Below are positions 17,564-26,359 of a DNA stretch of 64,000 bases, piece by piece. Origin of the DNA: Citricoccus sp. CH26A (GTDB lineage Bacteria > Actinomycetota > Actinomycetes > Actinomycetales > Micrococcaceae); assembly GCF_000224415.1 (NCBI RefSeq), contig NZ_AFXQ01000015.1, positions 29,816-93,815 on the forward strand, written 5' to 3'. How positions within the stretch are numbered: the first letter of the stretch is position 1; each line of letters begins with the position of its first letter. Made by a program: the position numbers and the translations under genes. A model generated the notes under the pieces. The model was given only the letters and a program-made list of their open reading frames with translations. It did no database searches and was not told the origin of the DNA.

Positions 17564-19333
17564 ATGACAGAACAAACCCTGCAGCCTGGATCGGTGCGCG
17601 ACCCGAAGACGAATCCATCAACGGTGCGTCAGGTCTTACTCGCGTTCCCTGTTTCAACGGGAACTGTCTTCGGTCTTACTGGCTGCGCAGTCGAAGCGGG
17701 TGGCGTCGATGTTCCCAGTGAACCAGTGGCGTCCCTGATCTCGGTAGTCCGCTCCGATTTCGATGTCGTGGTTTTCGGTGGTTCACCCTCTGGTGTCGCC
17801 GCCGCGGTCACTGCTGCGGAATGGGGCGAGAAGCACGGGCACCGAGTCGCGTTGATCAGCCAGTATCCAACCGTTGGCGGTGCCATCTCCAACGGTCTTG
17901 GCGCGGCCGATATCGGGGGCAAGTCCGCGGTGACGGGCTACGCGGACCGCTTCTTCCAGGGGGTGAGGGATACCTATGATGACCCCGGAGCCTGGAACGT
18001 TGCTCCGAGCGATGCAGAGGAAATCTTTCGGGGGCACCTCAGCGATGCCGGGGTTGAGGTCTTCACGGACGAGACGCTGGAATCGGTAGCGAAAAGTGGC
18101 GAGCAGATCGACTGCGTTACCACCACCCGTTCGCAGTATTGTGGCCCGGTCTTCGTAGATGCGACCTACACCGGTGAACTGGCCGCCGCGGCTGGCACTC
18201 CCCACCGTCTGGGCTACGGCGACTGGTTCGACTACGACGAGCCACGCACAGAGCGTGTCTGGAAGGTCCTCTACGAGCTGGAACCTGAGGATGTGTCCGG
18301 TGCCGAGGCTGCGTTTGCGGAGAACCCCTACGTCACGACCGGTGTCCCGCCCTCCGACTCATGGGTTGAGGATGCCAGTGACGGCCGGATCTCGATGACC
18401 TATCGCCTGTGCGTGACGAAGGACGAGAACAACAGGGTTCCGTTTGCGAAGACTGACAACTACGAACGATACGCAGACGGGTGGCGGCGCTGGCAGGGCG
18501 GACTGGCATGGGGAGCCAAGCTCAATGGTCACGGCAGGATTACCGGTCCCGTCCAGATCGTCCCGACCCAGGATGGGAAGTGGGACTTCAATAACGGACA
18601 CGGATTCGTCAACGTCCCGGCGCCAGACGGGCTGTTCACGGGCGAACGCGACGCCGTATTCGATCAGCTGGAAGACTATCAGCGCAACTGGATGTGGTTC
18701 CTTCAGTATGAGACGCCAGAAAGCGTTCGTGAATCCATGGCCGGTTTCGGGTTGTGCGCGGACGAGTTCACAGACAACGAGAACTGGCCGTACGAGCCAT
18801 ACATCCGTGAGGGGCGGCGCATCGTAGGCGAAGAGACGCTGACGATGCACAACATCGACGACCCGGCGCAGCGGGTTGCCGATGAGAGCATCGCGATCGG
18901 CACCTATCACGTCGACAACAAGCCGAGCGAGTACCGCTACTGGGACGGTGTCATGTACCGTGACTGGGCTTCTTATGCGGCCGTTCCTTGGTACGAGGTG
19001 CCTCGCGGCGTGATCCACCCGGTCAACCTCGACAACCTGATGGTGACAGTGAATGTCTCGGCGAGTCCCCGCGCTCACGGATCGGTGCGTATGGAGCCGC
19101 AGTACATGGCCATGGGTGAGGCTGCGGGTGCGATCGCGTTCTCATCGCTGCTCACAGCGGTGCCACCGGTTGATGTTGACTGGCATTCGATCGACTATGT
19201 GCTGCGCATGAAGGGCAACGTGCGCAAGCTGTCGCTTGTGTGCGAGGGCATGACGACGGCACGTCATCGCATGGCGGCGGGTCTCGACCCAGTGACGTGT
19301 GAACCAAGCGCACTTACGGGCAACGAAAGATGA
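17564..19333 (+). CDS. FAD-dependent oxidoreductase (FAD_oxidored family), putative lipoprotein
   Basis: A 589-residue protein. Near residues 70-90 is a Rossmann FAD motif, VVVFGGSPSGVAAAVTAAEW, and there is a later GGAISNGLGAADIGG loop. The C-terminal region has GDG-like ends (HGSVRMEPQYMAMGEAAG) typical of FAD-dependent enzymes of the PF12831 type, often found with sugar or polyol utilisation genes. The N-terminus has a weak hydrophobic stretch ending LTGC, so it may be a lipoprotein. The ATG at 17564 is preferred over 17549 because GGGAGCGGGA precedes it. Codon usage is less GC-extreme than its neighbours, which hints at transfer. Confidence 0.8.
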   Translation: MTEQTLQPGSVRDPKTNPSTVRQVLLAFPVSTGTVFGLTGCAVEAGGVDVPSEPVASLISVVRSDFDVVVFGGSPSGVAAAVTAAEWGEKHGHRVALISQYPTVGGAISNGLGAADIGGKSAVTGYADRFFQGVRDTYDDPGAWNVAPSDAEEIFRGHLSDAGVEVFTDETLESVAKSGEQIDCVTTTRSQYCGPVFVDATYTGELAAAAGTPHRLGYGDWFDYDEPRTERVWKVLYELEPEDVSGAEAAFAENPYVTTGVPPSDSWVEDASDGRISMTYRLCVTKDENNRVPFAKTDNYERYADGWRRWQGGLAWGAKLNGHGRITGPVQIVPTQDGKWDFNNGHGFVNVPAPDGLFTGERDAVFDQLEDYQRNWMWFLQYETPESVRESMAGFGLCADEFTDNENWPYEPYIREGRRIVGEETLTMHNIDDPAQRVADESIAIGTYHVDNKPSEYRYWDGVMYRDWASYAAVPWYEVPRGVIHPVNLDNLMVTVNVSASPRAHGSVRMEPQYMAMGEAAGAIAFSSLLTAVPPVDVDWHSIDYVLRMKGNVRKLSLVCEGMTTARHRMAAGLDPVTCEPSALTGNER

Positions 19334-19760
19334 CCGGAGACGCCGGCCGCCGAGGGCGGCGAACATGGCCACGCTGCAGTGACAGGCGCAGCCACAGCAC
19401 TCCATGCGGGGATTCGGGCGTTTGGGTGCGTAGAACATGGTGCCGGTCATGTGTGGGCAGGGCCGCCAGCGCAGATCAGTACCATGGCGGGCACTGAGGC
19501 GGTGAAGTCACCGATGAGCATCAGGGTGGCGAGGTCCAGGACTACGTAGACCGGCATGCAGAGGAAGCGCGGGGCGTTGGTCCGTAACGGGCTCATCCGA
19601 CGTGGGCGTGTATGCGCCTCCTGAAACCACCGGTCTCAAGCAGGAATCCGCTGACGGGCAGGCGCTGCACGCACGGTCTCGGGAGGTCTGGCGAACGGGC
19701 GCCGTGGGCCGTTCTTCAGCAGCAACGGGGCCCAAACGCGTCAGGACTCCCCTCGAACTA
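19334..19760. other. Intergenic stretch with possible degenerate coding remains
   Basis: On the minus strand two short frames read LCMPVYVVLDLATLMLIGDF (hydrophobic) and ECCGCACHCS. They look like pieces of a decayed membrane protein, but I recognise no family. No start or ribosome binding site supports an intact gene. Confidence 0.3.
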
Positions 19761-19799
19761 GTAAAGCAGTCTTTACGTCAAGCACGCTTGTCTGTAAAG
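19761..19799. promoter_or_regulatory. Candidate operator of the membrane protein/XRE pair
   Basis: Three alternating half-sites occur in 39 bases: GTAAAG (19761-19766), CTTTAC (19771-19776) and GTAAAG (19794-19799). Inside the second pair lies a nested CAAGC-AC-GCTTG dyad (19779-19790). The site ends 45 bases before the ATG of the membrane protein that is encoded with an XRE regulator, so autoregulation by that regulator is likely. Confidence 0.55.
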
Positions 19800-19843
19800 T
19801 GAGCTTGACACAACGGGATGTGGACGAGGGAAGGGCTGACGGC

Positions 19844-20308
19844 ATGGATACCAACAGGACGACACGGAGCGTATGGGGGCGGGCACGATGTGGGGGTAGT
19901 CCGACGACGTTGTTAGTTGTCGCGCTGATCGTCGGCGTCCTCATCTCCGCCGGTCTGGGCGGGCTCTTTCTGGTTCTGGGCACCGCCGAGAATCCCATGT
20001 TCGCCTTCTGGGTGGTCTTCGTCATCACCCTGCCGGTCAGTGCAGCGCTGGGCTGGGCAGTGTTGGTGGATCGCTCGACGCTGGCCGGGGCGCTCGACAA
20101 GCCCGAGGACTCGATCGAGTCGGCCTGGTATGACAAGGCGGCCAGCGGAGCGTTCGGGGACATTCTCCTCGTGGGGGGATTAGGCGCCGGGGGATTCGGC
20201 TTGGCGGGGATCGAAGGACCTTTGACCTGGGCGCTATCGGCACTGGTGGTCTTTGCCATGCTCGACATTGCGGTGCGTTACCTGTGGCTGAAGAGATCGG
20301 CACAGTAG
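19844..20308 (+). CDS. Four-helix integral membrane protein, co-transcribed with an XRE regulator
   Basis: A 154-residue protein with four hydrophobic segments: LLVVALIVGVLISAGLGGLF, FWVVFVITLPVSAALGWAVL, FGDILLVGGLGAGGFGLAG and WALSALVVFAMLDIAVRYLW. I recognise no named family. The ATG at 19844 is chosen because AGGGCTG precedes it; a GTG at 19799 in the same frame overlaps the operator dyad. Its TAG shares one base with the GTG start of the XRE gene. Membrane protein plus tiny XRE regulator is a recurring bacterial pair. Confidence 0.75.
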   Translation: MDTNRTTRSVWGRARCGGSPTTLLVVALIVGVLISAGLGGLFLVLGTAENPMFAFWVVFVITLPVSAALGWAVLVDRSTLAGALDKPEDSIESAWYDKAASGAFGDILLVGGLGAGGFGLAGIEGPLTWALSALVVFAMLDIAVRYLWLKRSAQ

Positions 20309-20514
20309 TGGAGAACACGCTTCCACAACACCGGCAGAGCCGTGGATGGTCCCAGCAGCGACTGGCTGACGAGCTCGGAGTCTCCCGACAGACCATCATC
20401 TCGATCGAGAAGGGCCGGTACGACCCGTCTTTACCGGTAGCGTTCCGGCTCGCGAACGTCTTCGAATGCACGATCGAGGACCTCTTCATTCCGCCGAAGG
20501 CGCCGGATTCGTGA
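20308..20514 (+). CDS. XRE-family (Cro/C1-type) transcriptional regulator
   Basis: A 68-residue single-domain HTH protein: LPQHRQSRGWSQQRLADELG, then VSRQTIISIEKGRYDPSLP, then a C-terminal FECTIEDLFI. This is the compact YozG/YgzD-type regulator that is typically encoded after a small membrane protein. The GTG at 20308-20310 overlaps the stop of the upstream gene by one base. It probably binds the alternating GTAAAG/CTTTAC half-sites upstream of the pair. Confidence 0.88.
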   Translation: MENTLPQHRQSRGWSQQRLADELGVSRQTIISIEKGRYDPSLPVAFRLANVFECTIEDLFIPPKAPDS

Positions 20515-20600
20515 TGTCGCCCCCTCGCATCCCCATGGGGTGCGGGAGCCCGCATAACTGTCGCCCACCCGTTCAGGGCGGGCGGGTTGAATAGTCTGAC

Positions 20601-20633
20601 GTCGCGGATCCCGGTCGGACCGGGATCCGCGAC
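20601..20633. terminator. Bidirectional terminator between XRE and CAP genes
   Basis: A perfect 15-bp stem, GTCGCGGATCCCGGT with its complement, around the loop CGG. It lies between two convergent genes. Confidence 0.8.
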
Positions 20634-20674
20634 GGGGTCCGATGGTCATATGGTCGTTCCTTCACCCAGCGCGG

Positions 20675-21316
20675 TCAGCGCTTGATGAAGACCTGGGTGG
20701 TGTACATGTACCCCTTGTTGTCCCTGGGGATTGCCCAGATACCGATCCCGGTGTGGGTGAAATCCGGGTTCAGGATGTTGGCGCGGTGCCCTGCGGAGTT
20801 CATCCATGCAGTCACCGCCTTGTGGGGGAACCCGTCTACGGCATAGGCCGGTTTGCCGTTCATCTGGCACCAGTTGTGGTAGATGTTCTCACCGTATGCG
20901 GAGAACGAGACGTTCTCGTCCTTGAGCCGGTCAGCGGGGCCCTTGCCGTTGATCACATGGCTGAAGATCCCAGTCCGGGCCATGTTCTGAGAGTGCTTGA
21001 TGGCAGCATTGCTGACACCTTGGTCGACTTCGAGGGCCGCAAGCCCGTTTTGCGTCCGCTGCTCATTGACCAGGCGATGGATCTCCCACGCCATGGCGTT
21101 CCCGACGTCGCTCGGCGGGGACTGGGCGGTGCAACTGGCGGCCGCCGGCTGAGGGGCGGCAACCGGTCCTGGCGCACTACTCGCAGGCGCCACGCCGCTG
21201 GCGAGCAGGCCCCCCGCGATGACGACTGCAGCGACGCTGCGGTACATGGATACCCCGACCCGGTTGCGTGCACTCGGACGCGGGCATGCCGGGTCGTGAC
21301 GAGGTTGATGGGACAT
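20675..21316 (-). CDS. Secreted CAP (SCP/PR1) domain protein
   Basis: A 213-residue protein with a signal peptide (MYRSVAAVVIAGGLLASGVA, preceded by a basic 23-residue stretch) and a CAP domain from about residue 75. The domain has HRLVNEQRTQNGLAAL, HSQNMARTG, FSHVINGKG, the AYGENI motif, and SAGHRANILNPDFTHTGIG. These include the two histidines and the glutamate of the CAP cavity. Bacterial CAP proteins are secreted and their role is mostly unknown. ATG 21316 has GAAAGAAG upstream; ATG 21247 would give a cleaner signal peptide. Confidence 0.9.
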   Translation of the reverse strand: MSHQPRHDPACPRPSARNRVGVSMYRSVAAVVIAGGLLASGVAPASSAPGPVAAPQPAAASCTAQSPPSDVGNAMAWEIHRLVNEQRTQNGLAALEVDQGVSNAAIKHSQNMARTGIFSHVINGKGPADRLKDENVSFSAYGENIYHNWCQMNGKPAYAVDGFPHKAVTAWMNSAGHRANILNPDFTHTGIGIWAIPRDNKGYMYTTQVFIKR

Positions 21317-21972
21317 CTCGGTCTTCTTTCACGGGGCGACCGAAGACAGCACACATCGAGATGACCAGCGGCCTTATTGCCTGAGGCCGGGGGAGTGGAG
21401 GACTCGACTATCTGCTAACAGCAGTCTGGTCGGGGGCTGTCTCGCGATCACTAAAGGTTGCTGTGGAGACTCCAGATCCTGGATTCAACGTCCCCAGAAC
21501 GGCCACTTACCCTAGTGGCCGACCGTCGGTGCAGCAATCACTTTAAGACGGTCCCCGGCGCCCCACAATGGTTCGGCGTCCTTCTCGGGAAGTCGCCGTC
21601 TAGTGGTCCAGGAAGGTGCAATGACGTGCGGGATTCACGCTGCGCGCGTTTAGAACCCCGCCCGAACACGAGGCTGCCGCTGACACGGCTTGACCAGGGT
21701 GCACCGGAGGAGTCGATCTCGTCGGCGCCCGACGCTGGGTGAGAAGACGTCGAGATCGACCCCGACCGATGCGCCGTCCAGGCGTGGATCGTTACCCCTT
21801 GCTCTGGTGGCCGTCCGCGCCATAGATCACCCCGCTGGTCCTCGCAGATCGCTGTCCGGGCGGACACGCCCGACGAGCCAGTCCGGGATCGGTGGGGGAT
21901 GCACCAGAGCGCCCTGGTCATAACGGTTCGAACCCCACCACGTCCACCCCGCTGGCCGGCAGAGTCCGGGGG
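21317..21972. other. Intergenic stretch, no gene seen
   Basis: About 650 bases without a supported gene. Short frames on both strands have no recognisable product. A GGTTCGAACCCC segment near 21930 resembles a tRNA T-loop, but no cloverleaf can be built around it. Confidence 0.4.
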
Positions 21973-22854
21973 TTACTCCTTGTGGAGTTTGTCCTGGATG
22001 GCGCCGGCGGCCTTCTCCATGGCGTTGGGCAGCTCGGTGGTGCCGTAGAAGCGGGCATCCGGGTGGGTGGGTGGAGGCATCGGGACCCCGGCCATGGGTT
22101 CGGGCTGGTAGGAGAACTCGGCCTTGCCGTCCGGGGTGGGCCCGGAGGCCCAGGTCCCCTCGGCCATCGCCGCCCCGTCGGAGAAGTTGTACGCGGTGTA
22201 CGCGTGCTCACCGGCCTCCTTGGACTGCGGGAAGTTGCTCGGGGTCGGCATCTGCTCCAGGCCGTCCTCCTGCAACTCCCGCACGGCCGCGGCCCACTGG
22301 TTCTGGTGCATGGTGTCCCTCGCCAGCAGGAACGACAGCAACTCCCGGATGCCCGGGTCATCGGTCATGTGATAGAGCCGGGCGACCTGGACCCGGCCCT
22401 GCATCTCCGCGTTGAGGTTGGCGGTCATGTCGGCCAGCAGGTTGCCGCTGGCGGTGACGTAGCTGCCGGACCAGGGGTTGCCCATGGAGTCCACGGGACG
22501 GGCGCCGGCGCCGGCGACGATCCCATGCTGGACATCGGTCCCACCGATGATCGCCGCCACCGTGGGGTCGTCCTGGACGGCGTCGGTGGTGATGCCCAGC
22601 GGGGCCTTCTCGAGCAGTTGGGCGACCATGGTGGCCAGCATCTCCACGTGCCCGAACTCCTCGGCGGCCGTGCTGAACAGCAGGTCCCGGTACTTGCCCG
22701 GGATGTGCGCGTTCCAGGCCTGGAAGCTGTACTGCATGGCCACGGTGATCTCCCCGTACTGCCCGCCGATCACTTCCTGCAGCTTGCGGGCGTACACGGC
22801 ATCGGGCTTCTCGGGCTTGGTGGTGAACTGCAGTTTCTGCTGATGAATGAACAC
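21973..22854 (-). CDS. Manganese catalase
   Basis: A 293-residue non-haem catalase that converts hydrogen peroxide to water and oxygen at a di-manganese centre. It begins MFIHQQKLQF, a typical start for the family. The four-helix ferritin-like core shows YGEITVAMQYSFQAW, STAAEEFGHVEMLA (Glu and His ligands), NLNAEMQGRVQVARLY and LLARDTMHQNQW (second Glu/His set). The ATG at 22852-22854 has GAGAAGGA upstream. It is a single gene; no regulator lies beside it. Confidence 0.94.
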   Translation of the reverse strand: MFIHQQKLQFTTKPEKPDAVYARKLQEVIGGQYGEITVAMQYSFQAWNAHIPGKYRDLLFSTAAEEFGHVEMLATMVAQLLEKAPLGITTDAVQDDPTVAAIIGGTDVQHGIVAGAGARPVDSMGNPWSGSYVTASGNLLADMTANLNAEMQGRVQVARLYHMTDDPGIRELLSFLLARDTMHQNQWAAAVRELQEDGLEQMPTPSNFPQSKEAGEHAYTAYNFSDGAAMAEGTWASGPTPDGKAEFSYQPEPMAGVPMPPPTHPDARFYGTTELPNAMEKAAGAIQDKLHKE

Positions 22855-23327
22855 GAGGACAAGTCCTTCTCACTCGGTGGTCGCAGCCAGAGGGTTCCCC
22901 TGGCCCACTCACCAACCTAGGAACAACGCCCCGGTCAGCTCTAGCCCCTATCCCCGCCACGAACACAACGACCCCCGGAGCTGACAGGCTCGGATGACCC
23001 CTCCGTCGGGGTGGGTATCTCGGGCCAGGAAGACTGGGGTGCTGGAGATGCAGATAAGCCCGTCGGGGTGGAATTGGCGAATCCGGAGGGCGGTTCGCCC
23101 GGCCCCGTCGGATGGGGGGGGGCAGCACCACGGTATGCACCGCACGACGGCCAGTTCTTCAGCGGCGTGCCCGGCCTGCGGGGTGCGCAGGGTGGACCAT
23201 CATCGGTTTCTACGGTGGTGCCGCGCCCGGCCCGCTGTGTCACTCTGTGGCGCTGTCACGTACCCGGCCGACCGCTGGGGGTGGGGTTCGGGTCGTGCAA
23301 TATCGTAGGGATATCAAAGGAGAACCG
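22855..23327. other. Intergenic stretch with short imperfect repeats
   Basis: No supported gene. The sequence CCGTCGGGGTGG occurs at about 23003 and 23060, with a variant at 23104, each next to a GGCC-rich stretch. The upstream part holds the promoter of the minus-strand catalase. Confidence 0.35.
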
Positions 23328-23804
23328 ATGAGACAGAAACCGTTCCCGAGCGTAGTGGTCCTCCTTGCCGTGTTCGGTGTCATCGCCATGATCGGGGCCG
23401 TGGCCGCGGTGGTGTCCCTGCTGTCGAGCGGTACCTCGGACCATCCGGGACTGCGCACGGAGGACCTCGCGCCGGCGCCGCGGCCTCCCACGGCCTATGA
23501 GCACCTGGAGCGGTTCCAGGACCTGGCCGATGAGCACGGGGACCGCGCCGCCGGCACTTCCGGGTACGAGGCGGCGGCCCGGTACGTCGAGGACCAGCTC
23601 GCCCGCGCCGGGTTCGAGAGCAGCCGCGACTACTTCACTTTCGAACACCGCGGTGAGCAGGTCGAGTCCTTCAGCGTCATCGTCGAAACCGAGGGCGGGG
23701 ACGACGGGAATGTCATCATGCTCGGGGCCCACCTGGACGGGGTGCCGGGCAGCCCGGCTTTGTCCGGGAAGGCCCAGCCCCTCAATGAAGCACCACCGAA
23801 GTGA
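23328..23804 (+). pseudogene. M28 metallopeptidase, 3'-truncated
   Basis: A 158-codon frame with a membrane anchor (VVVLLAVFGVIAMIGAVAAV), the YEHLERFQDLADEHGDRAAG segment and the first zinc motif GAHLDGVPGSPA. It is closely related to the two intact M28 peptidases at 44478 and 45618, but diverges right after GVPGSPA, exactly where those continue with the ligand aspartate (SDN or NDN). All later ligands (EE, NFDM, YH) are missing. The remaining 15 codons resemble nothing. AAAGGAG upstream of the ATG is intact, so a truncated, catalytically dead protein could still be made. Confidence 0.8.
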
Positions 23805-23967
23805 GCCATTCGAGGATCCCCAAGCGGACACGCCTGAGCCCATGGCTGGAGCTGTCACCCAGCGATCAAAGAAGACCGCAATAAATCGGCGAACGTCTCA
23901 GATCAAGACCCGGCTCGCCAGGGCGGCCCGAAAACGGGGGTTCACCCATCCGCGCGGTGGTGCTAGG

Positions 23968-23986
23968 TTAGGTATGCCTTACCTAA
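23968..23986. promoter_or_regulatory. DtxR/IdeR-type iron box upstream of efeU
   Basis: The 19-base palindrome TTAGGTATGCCTTACCTAA has perfect 7-bp arms (TTAGGTA/TACCTAA) and fits the DtxR/IdeR consensus TTAGGTTAGSCTAACCTAA. It sits 59 bases before the efeU start at 24045. Iron-loaded DtxR/IdeR would repress the efeUOB operon. Confidence 0.85.
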
Positions 23987-24044
23987 GTTCAGTCCCGAGA
24001 GAGTGCCCGTGGAGCCCCGGCCCTACGAGCGGGATGGTCGGTCC

Positions 24045-25094
24045 ATGTTCCTCGCCTCATTGCTCATCGGTCTGCGGGAGGGCCTGGAGGCCGCGCTGAT
24101 CGTCAGCATCCTCCTGGCCTACCTCCACAAGCTCGGGCGCAACGACGTTCGTCGCAGGATGTGGGCCGGTGTTGGCCTGGCGGTGGTGCTCATCGTGATC
24201 ATCGGCGCGGTGTCCACCTTTGGGCGGTCCCGGTTGAGTTTCGAGGCACAGGAGGTCCTCGGCGGGAGCATGTCGGTCCTGGCTGCCGGGATGGTCACCT
24301 GGATGGTGTTCTGGATGATGAGCGCGGGCCGACGGATGCAGTCCGAGCTCGAGGGCAGCGTGGACCGAGCACTGCTCATCGGTGGTGGGTTCGCCGTCTT
24401 CTGGATCGCCTTCCTGGCCGTGGCGAGGGAGGGGGTGGAGACGACCCTGATGCTCTGGGGGTGGGTGGGAAACCTCGTCGCTCTCGGCGGAGCACTGCTC
24501 GGGATCGCCCTCGCGGCCGGCATCGGTTACGGCCTCTACCGCGGCGCGATCCGGATCAACCTCGGGACGTTCTTCACCTGGTCCAGCGTGTTCCTTCTGA
24601 TCATCGCCGCTGGCATCCTGGCCTACGGCATCCATGACCTGCAGGAGGCGGCCGTGCTGCCCGGTCCCTTCTCCGGCGCCCCGATCTCCCCCACCCATCC
24701 GCGCACGGGCGAGGTGCTGACCGGATTCGCCGATTATCCGTTCTGGGGTGCGGCCTACCCCTTCGGCTGGGCGTTCAACCTCGAGAACGTCATCGAACCG
24801 ACCGGATTCCTGGCCGCCCTGCTGAAGGGGACGGTGGGCTTCGCGCCGATGATGACCTGGCTCGAGGTCACCGTGTGGGCCATCTACCTCATCACCGTCA
24901 TCCCCGCGTTCATCCGCCGCGCGCGGCGGCTGCGCCGTCCGGCCGCCCGGTCCGCAGCCACCACGCCGGACGCCTCGGCCGGCGCACCGACGGCTACCCC
25001 GGCCCTGACCCCCGTTGCCGCTGCCGCTGACGGCGACCGAGCCGCCGTGGGGCGCCATCTGCCATCACCCCTGTCAGCCAAAGGAACCCCATGA
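24045..25094 (+). CDS. efeU: Iron permease EfeU (FTR1 family)
   Basis: A 349-residue polytopic membrane protein with both FTR1 iron-binding motifs, REGLE near residue 11 (LLIGLREGLEAALIV) and REGVE near residue 130 (AVAREGVETTLMLW), on separate helices. It imports iron with help from EfeO and EfeB. The tail after about residue 295 is an Ala/Pro/Thr-rich cytoplasmic extension. ATG 24045 gives the usual MFLASLLIGLREGLE start; an in-frame GTG at 24003 is less likely. Its stop overlaps the efeO start by four bases, and an iron box lies upstream. Confidence 0.93.
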   Translation: MFLASLLIGLREGLEAALIVSILLAYLHKLGRNDVRRRMWAGVGLAVVLIVIIGAVSTFGRSRLSFEAQEVLGGSMSVLAAGMVTWMVFWMMSAGRRMQSELEGSVDRALLIGGGFAVFWIAFLAVAREGVETTLMLWGWVGNLVALGGALLGIALAAGIGYGLYRGAIRINLGTFFTWSSVFLLIIAAGILAYGIHDLQEAAVLPGPFSGAPISPTHPRTGEVLTGFADYPFWGAAYPFGWAFNLENVIEPTGFLAALLKGTVGFAPMMTWLEVTVWAIYLITVIPAFIRRARRLRRPAARSAATTPDASAGAPTATPALTPVAAAADGDRAAVGRHLPSPLSAKGTP

Positions 25095-26353
25095 CCGACA
25101 CCTCGATCTCAGCCGCCCTGCTCGCATCCGTCACCGTCCTGGCACTGAGCGGCTGCGCGCCCAACACGTCCAACGTGGCCGAGGGGGACGGGATCCAGGT
25201 GTCCTCCACCGCCGATGCCTGCGAGGTCTCGACGGACACGGCCGAGAGCGGCACGAACACGTTCACCATCACCAACGACGGTGACCGGGTCACCGAGTTC
25301 TATCTGCTCGGCGAGGACGGACTGCGGATCGTCTCCGAGCAGGAGAACATCGCCCCGGGAGCCTCGGCCCAGCTGACGGTTTCGCTCCAGCCGGGTGACT
25401 ACTTCACGGCGTGCAAACCGGGTTTGCGGGGGGCGAACGTCGGGGAGGCGGCCTTCACCGTCACCGGTGAGGCGGTCGAGCTCACGGGCCAGGATGACGA
25501 GCTGTACTCCGAGGCCGTCGGTGTCTATGTGGACTTCGTCAAGAACGAGGTCGCCGCACTCGTCCCGAACGTGGAGGAATTCGCCCAGGCCTACATGGCC
25601 GGTGACGACGCTCGGGCCCGGGAGCTCTTCGCCCCCACCCGCGTGAACTACGAGCGGATCGAGCCCATCGCCGAGGCGCTGGGAACCCTCGATCCCCGCA
25701 TCGACTACCGCGAGGTCGACTACCTCGCGGAGGCCGCGGAATTGGAGGCGGACGATCCCACGTTCACCGAGTGGCTCGGTTTCCACCGGATGGAGAAGGA
25801 CCTGTGGCCACCGCAGGAGGGTGATCTCAACGCGGACGGGTCCTCGGCCTTCGAGCAGTGGACGTGGAGCACCGATGAGGACCGTCAGAGGATCGGCCGG
25901 CAACTCGTCGCGGACGTGCAGGACCTGTACGACACGGTGCACGACGAGGACTTCGCCCAGGACCAGCAGATGACCATCAGCACGGTCTCCAACGGCGCGA
26001 TCGCCCTGCTGGAGGAGGTCGCGGTGACCAAGGTGACCGGTGAGGAGGACTGGTGGTCGCACTACGACCTCTGGGACTTCCAGGCCAACGTTGAGGGATC
26101 GCGCATCGCCTTCGACCTCGTGGCGCCCATCGCCGAGCGCAAGGGTGAGCAGGGCCGGCAGCTGGTGGCGACGATCAACGAGGAGTACGACGCCCTGGAG
26201 GCCCTGCTGGCCCAGTACGGCAACCTGGAGGACGGTTTCGTCCTCTACGACCAGGTCACCGCCGAGCAGCAGGCCGAGCTGACCCGCCAGATCGACGAGC
26301 TGCGCGAACCGCTCTCCCGATTGACCGGGACCGTGCTGGAGATCGAGGGATAG
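25091..26353 (+). CDS. efeO: Iron uptake lipoprotein EfeO
   Basis: A 420-residue extracytoplasmic protein. The signal peptide ends in a lipobox LALSGC (Cys 22), so it is a lipoprotein. Residues about 35-130 form a cupredoxin domain and about 140-420 the M75 imelysin-like domain with the metal motif HRMEKDLW (HxxE, near residue 234). It passes iron to EfeU. Its ATG overlaps the efeU stop (ATGA), and efeB follows six bases after its stop, so the three genes are one operon. Confidence 0.93.
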   Translation: MTDTSISAALLASVTVLALSGCAPNTSNVAEGDGIQVSSTADACEVSTDTAESGTNTFTITNDGDRVTEFYLLGEDGLRIVSEQENIAPGASAQLTVSLQPGDYFTACKPGLRGANVGEAAFTVTGEAVELTGQDDELYSEAVGVYVDFVKNEVAALVPNVEEFAQAYMAGDDARARELFAPTRVNYERIEPIAEALGTLDPRIDYREVDYLAEAAELEADDPTFTEWLGFHRMEKDLWPPQEGDLNADGSSAFEQWTWSTDEDRQRIGRQLVADVQDLYDTVHDEDFAQDQQMTISTVSNGAIALLEEVAVTKVTGEEDWWSHYDLWDFQANVEGSRIAFDLVAPIAERKGEQGRQLVATINEEYDALEALLAQYGNLEDGFVLYDQVTAEQQAELTRQIDELREPLSRLTGTVLEIEG

Positions 26354-26359
26354 CACGCA

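Noticed and set aside
21915..21960. Possible tRNA 3' half (GGTTCGAACCCC, T-loop-like)
   Set aside because: The T-stem does not pair well, and no anticodon or acceptor stem can be folded upstream.
23003..23113. CCGTCGGGGTGG direct repeats as a CRISPR or REP array
   Set aside because: Only two good copies and one variant, with unequal spacing and no conserved flanks. No cas genes are in the window.
23805..23967. Insertion sequence responsible for the peptidase truncation
   Set aside because: No transposase text, terminal inverted repeats or target-site duplication could be found around the breakpoint.
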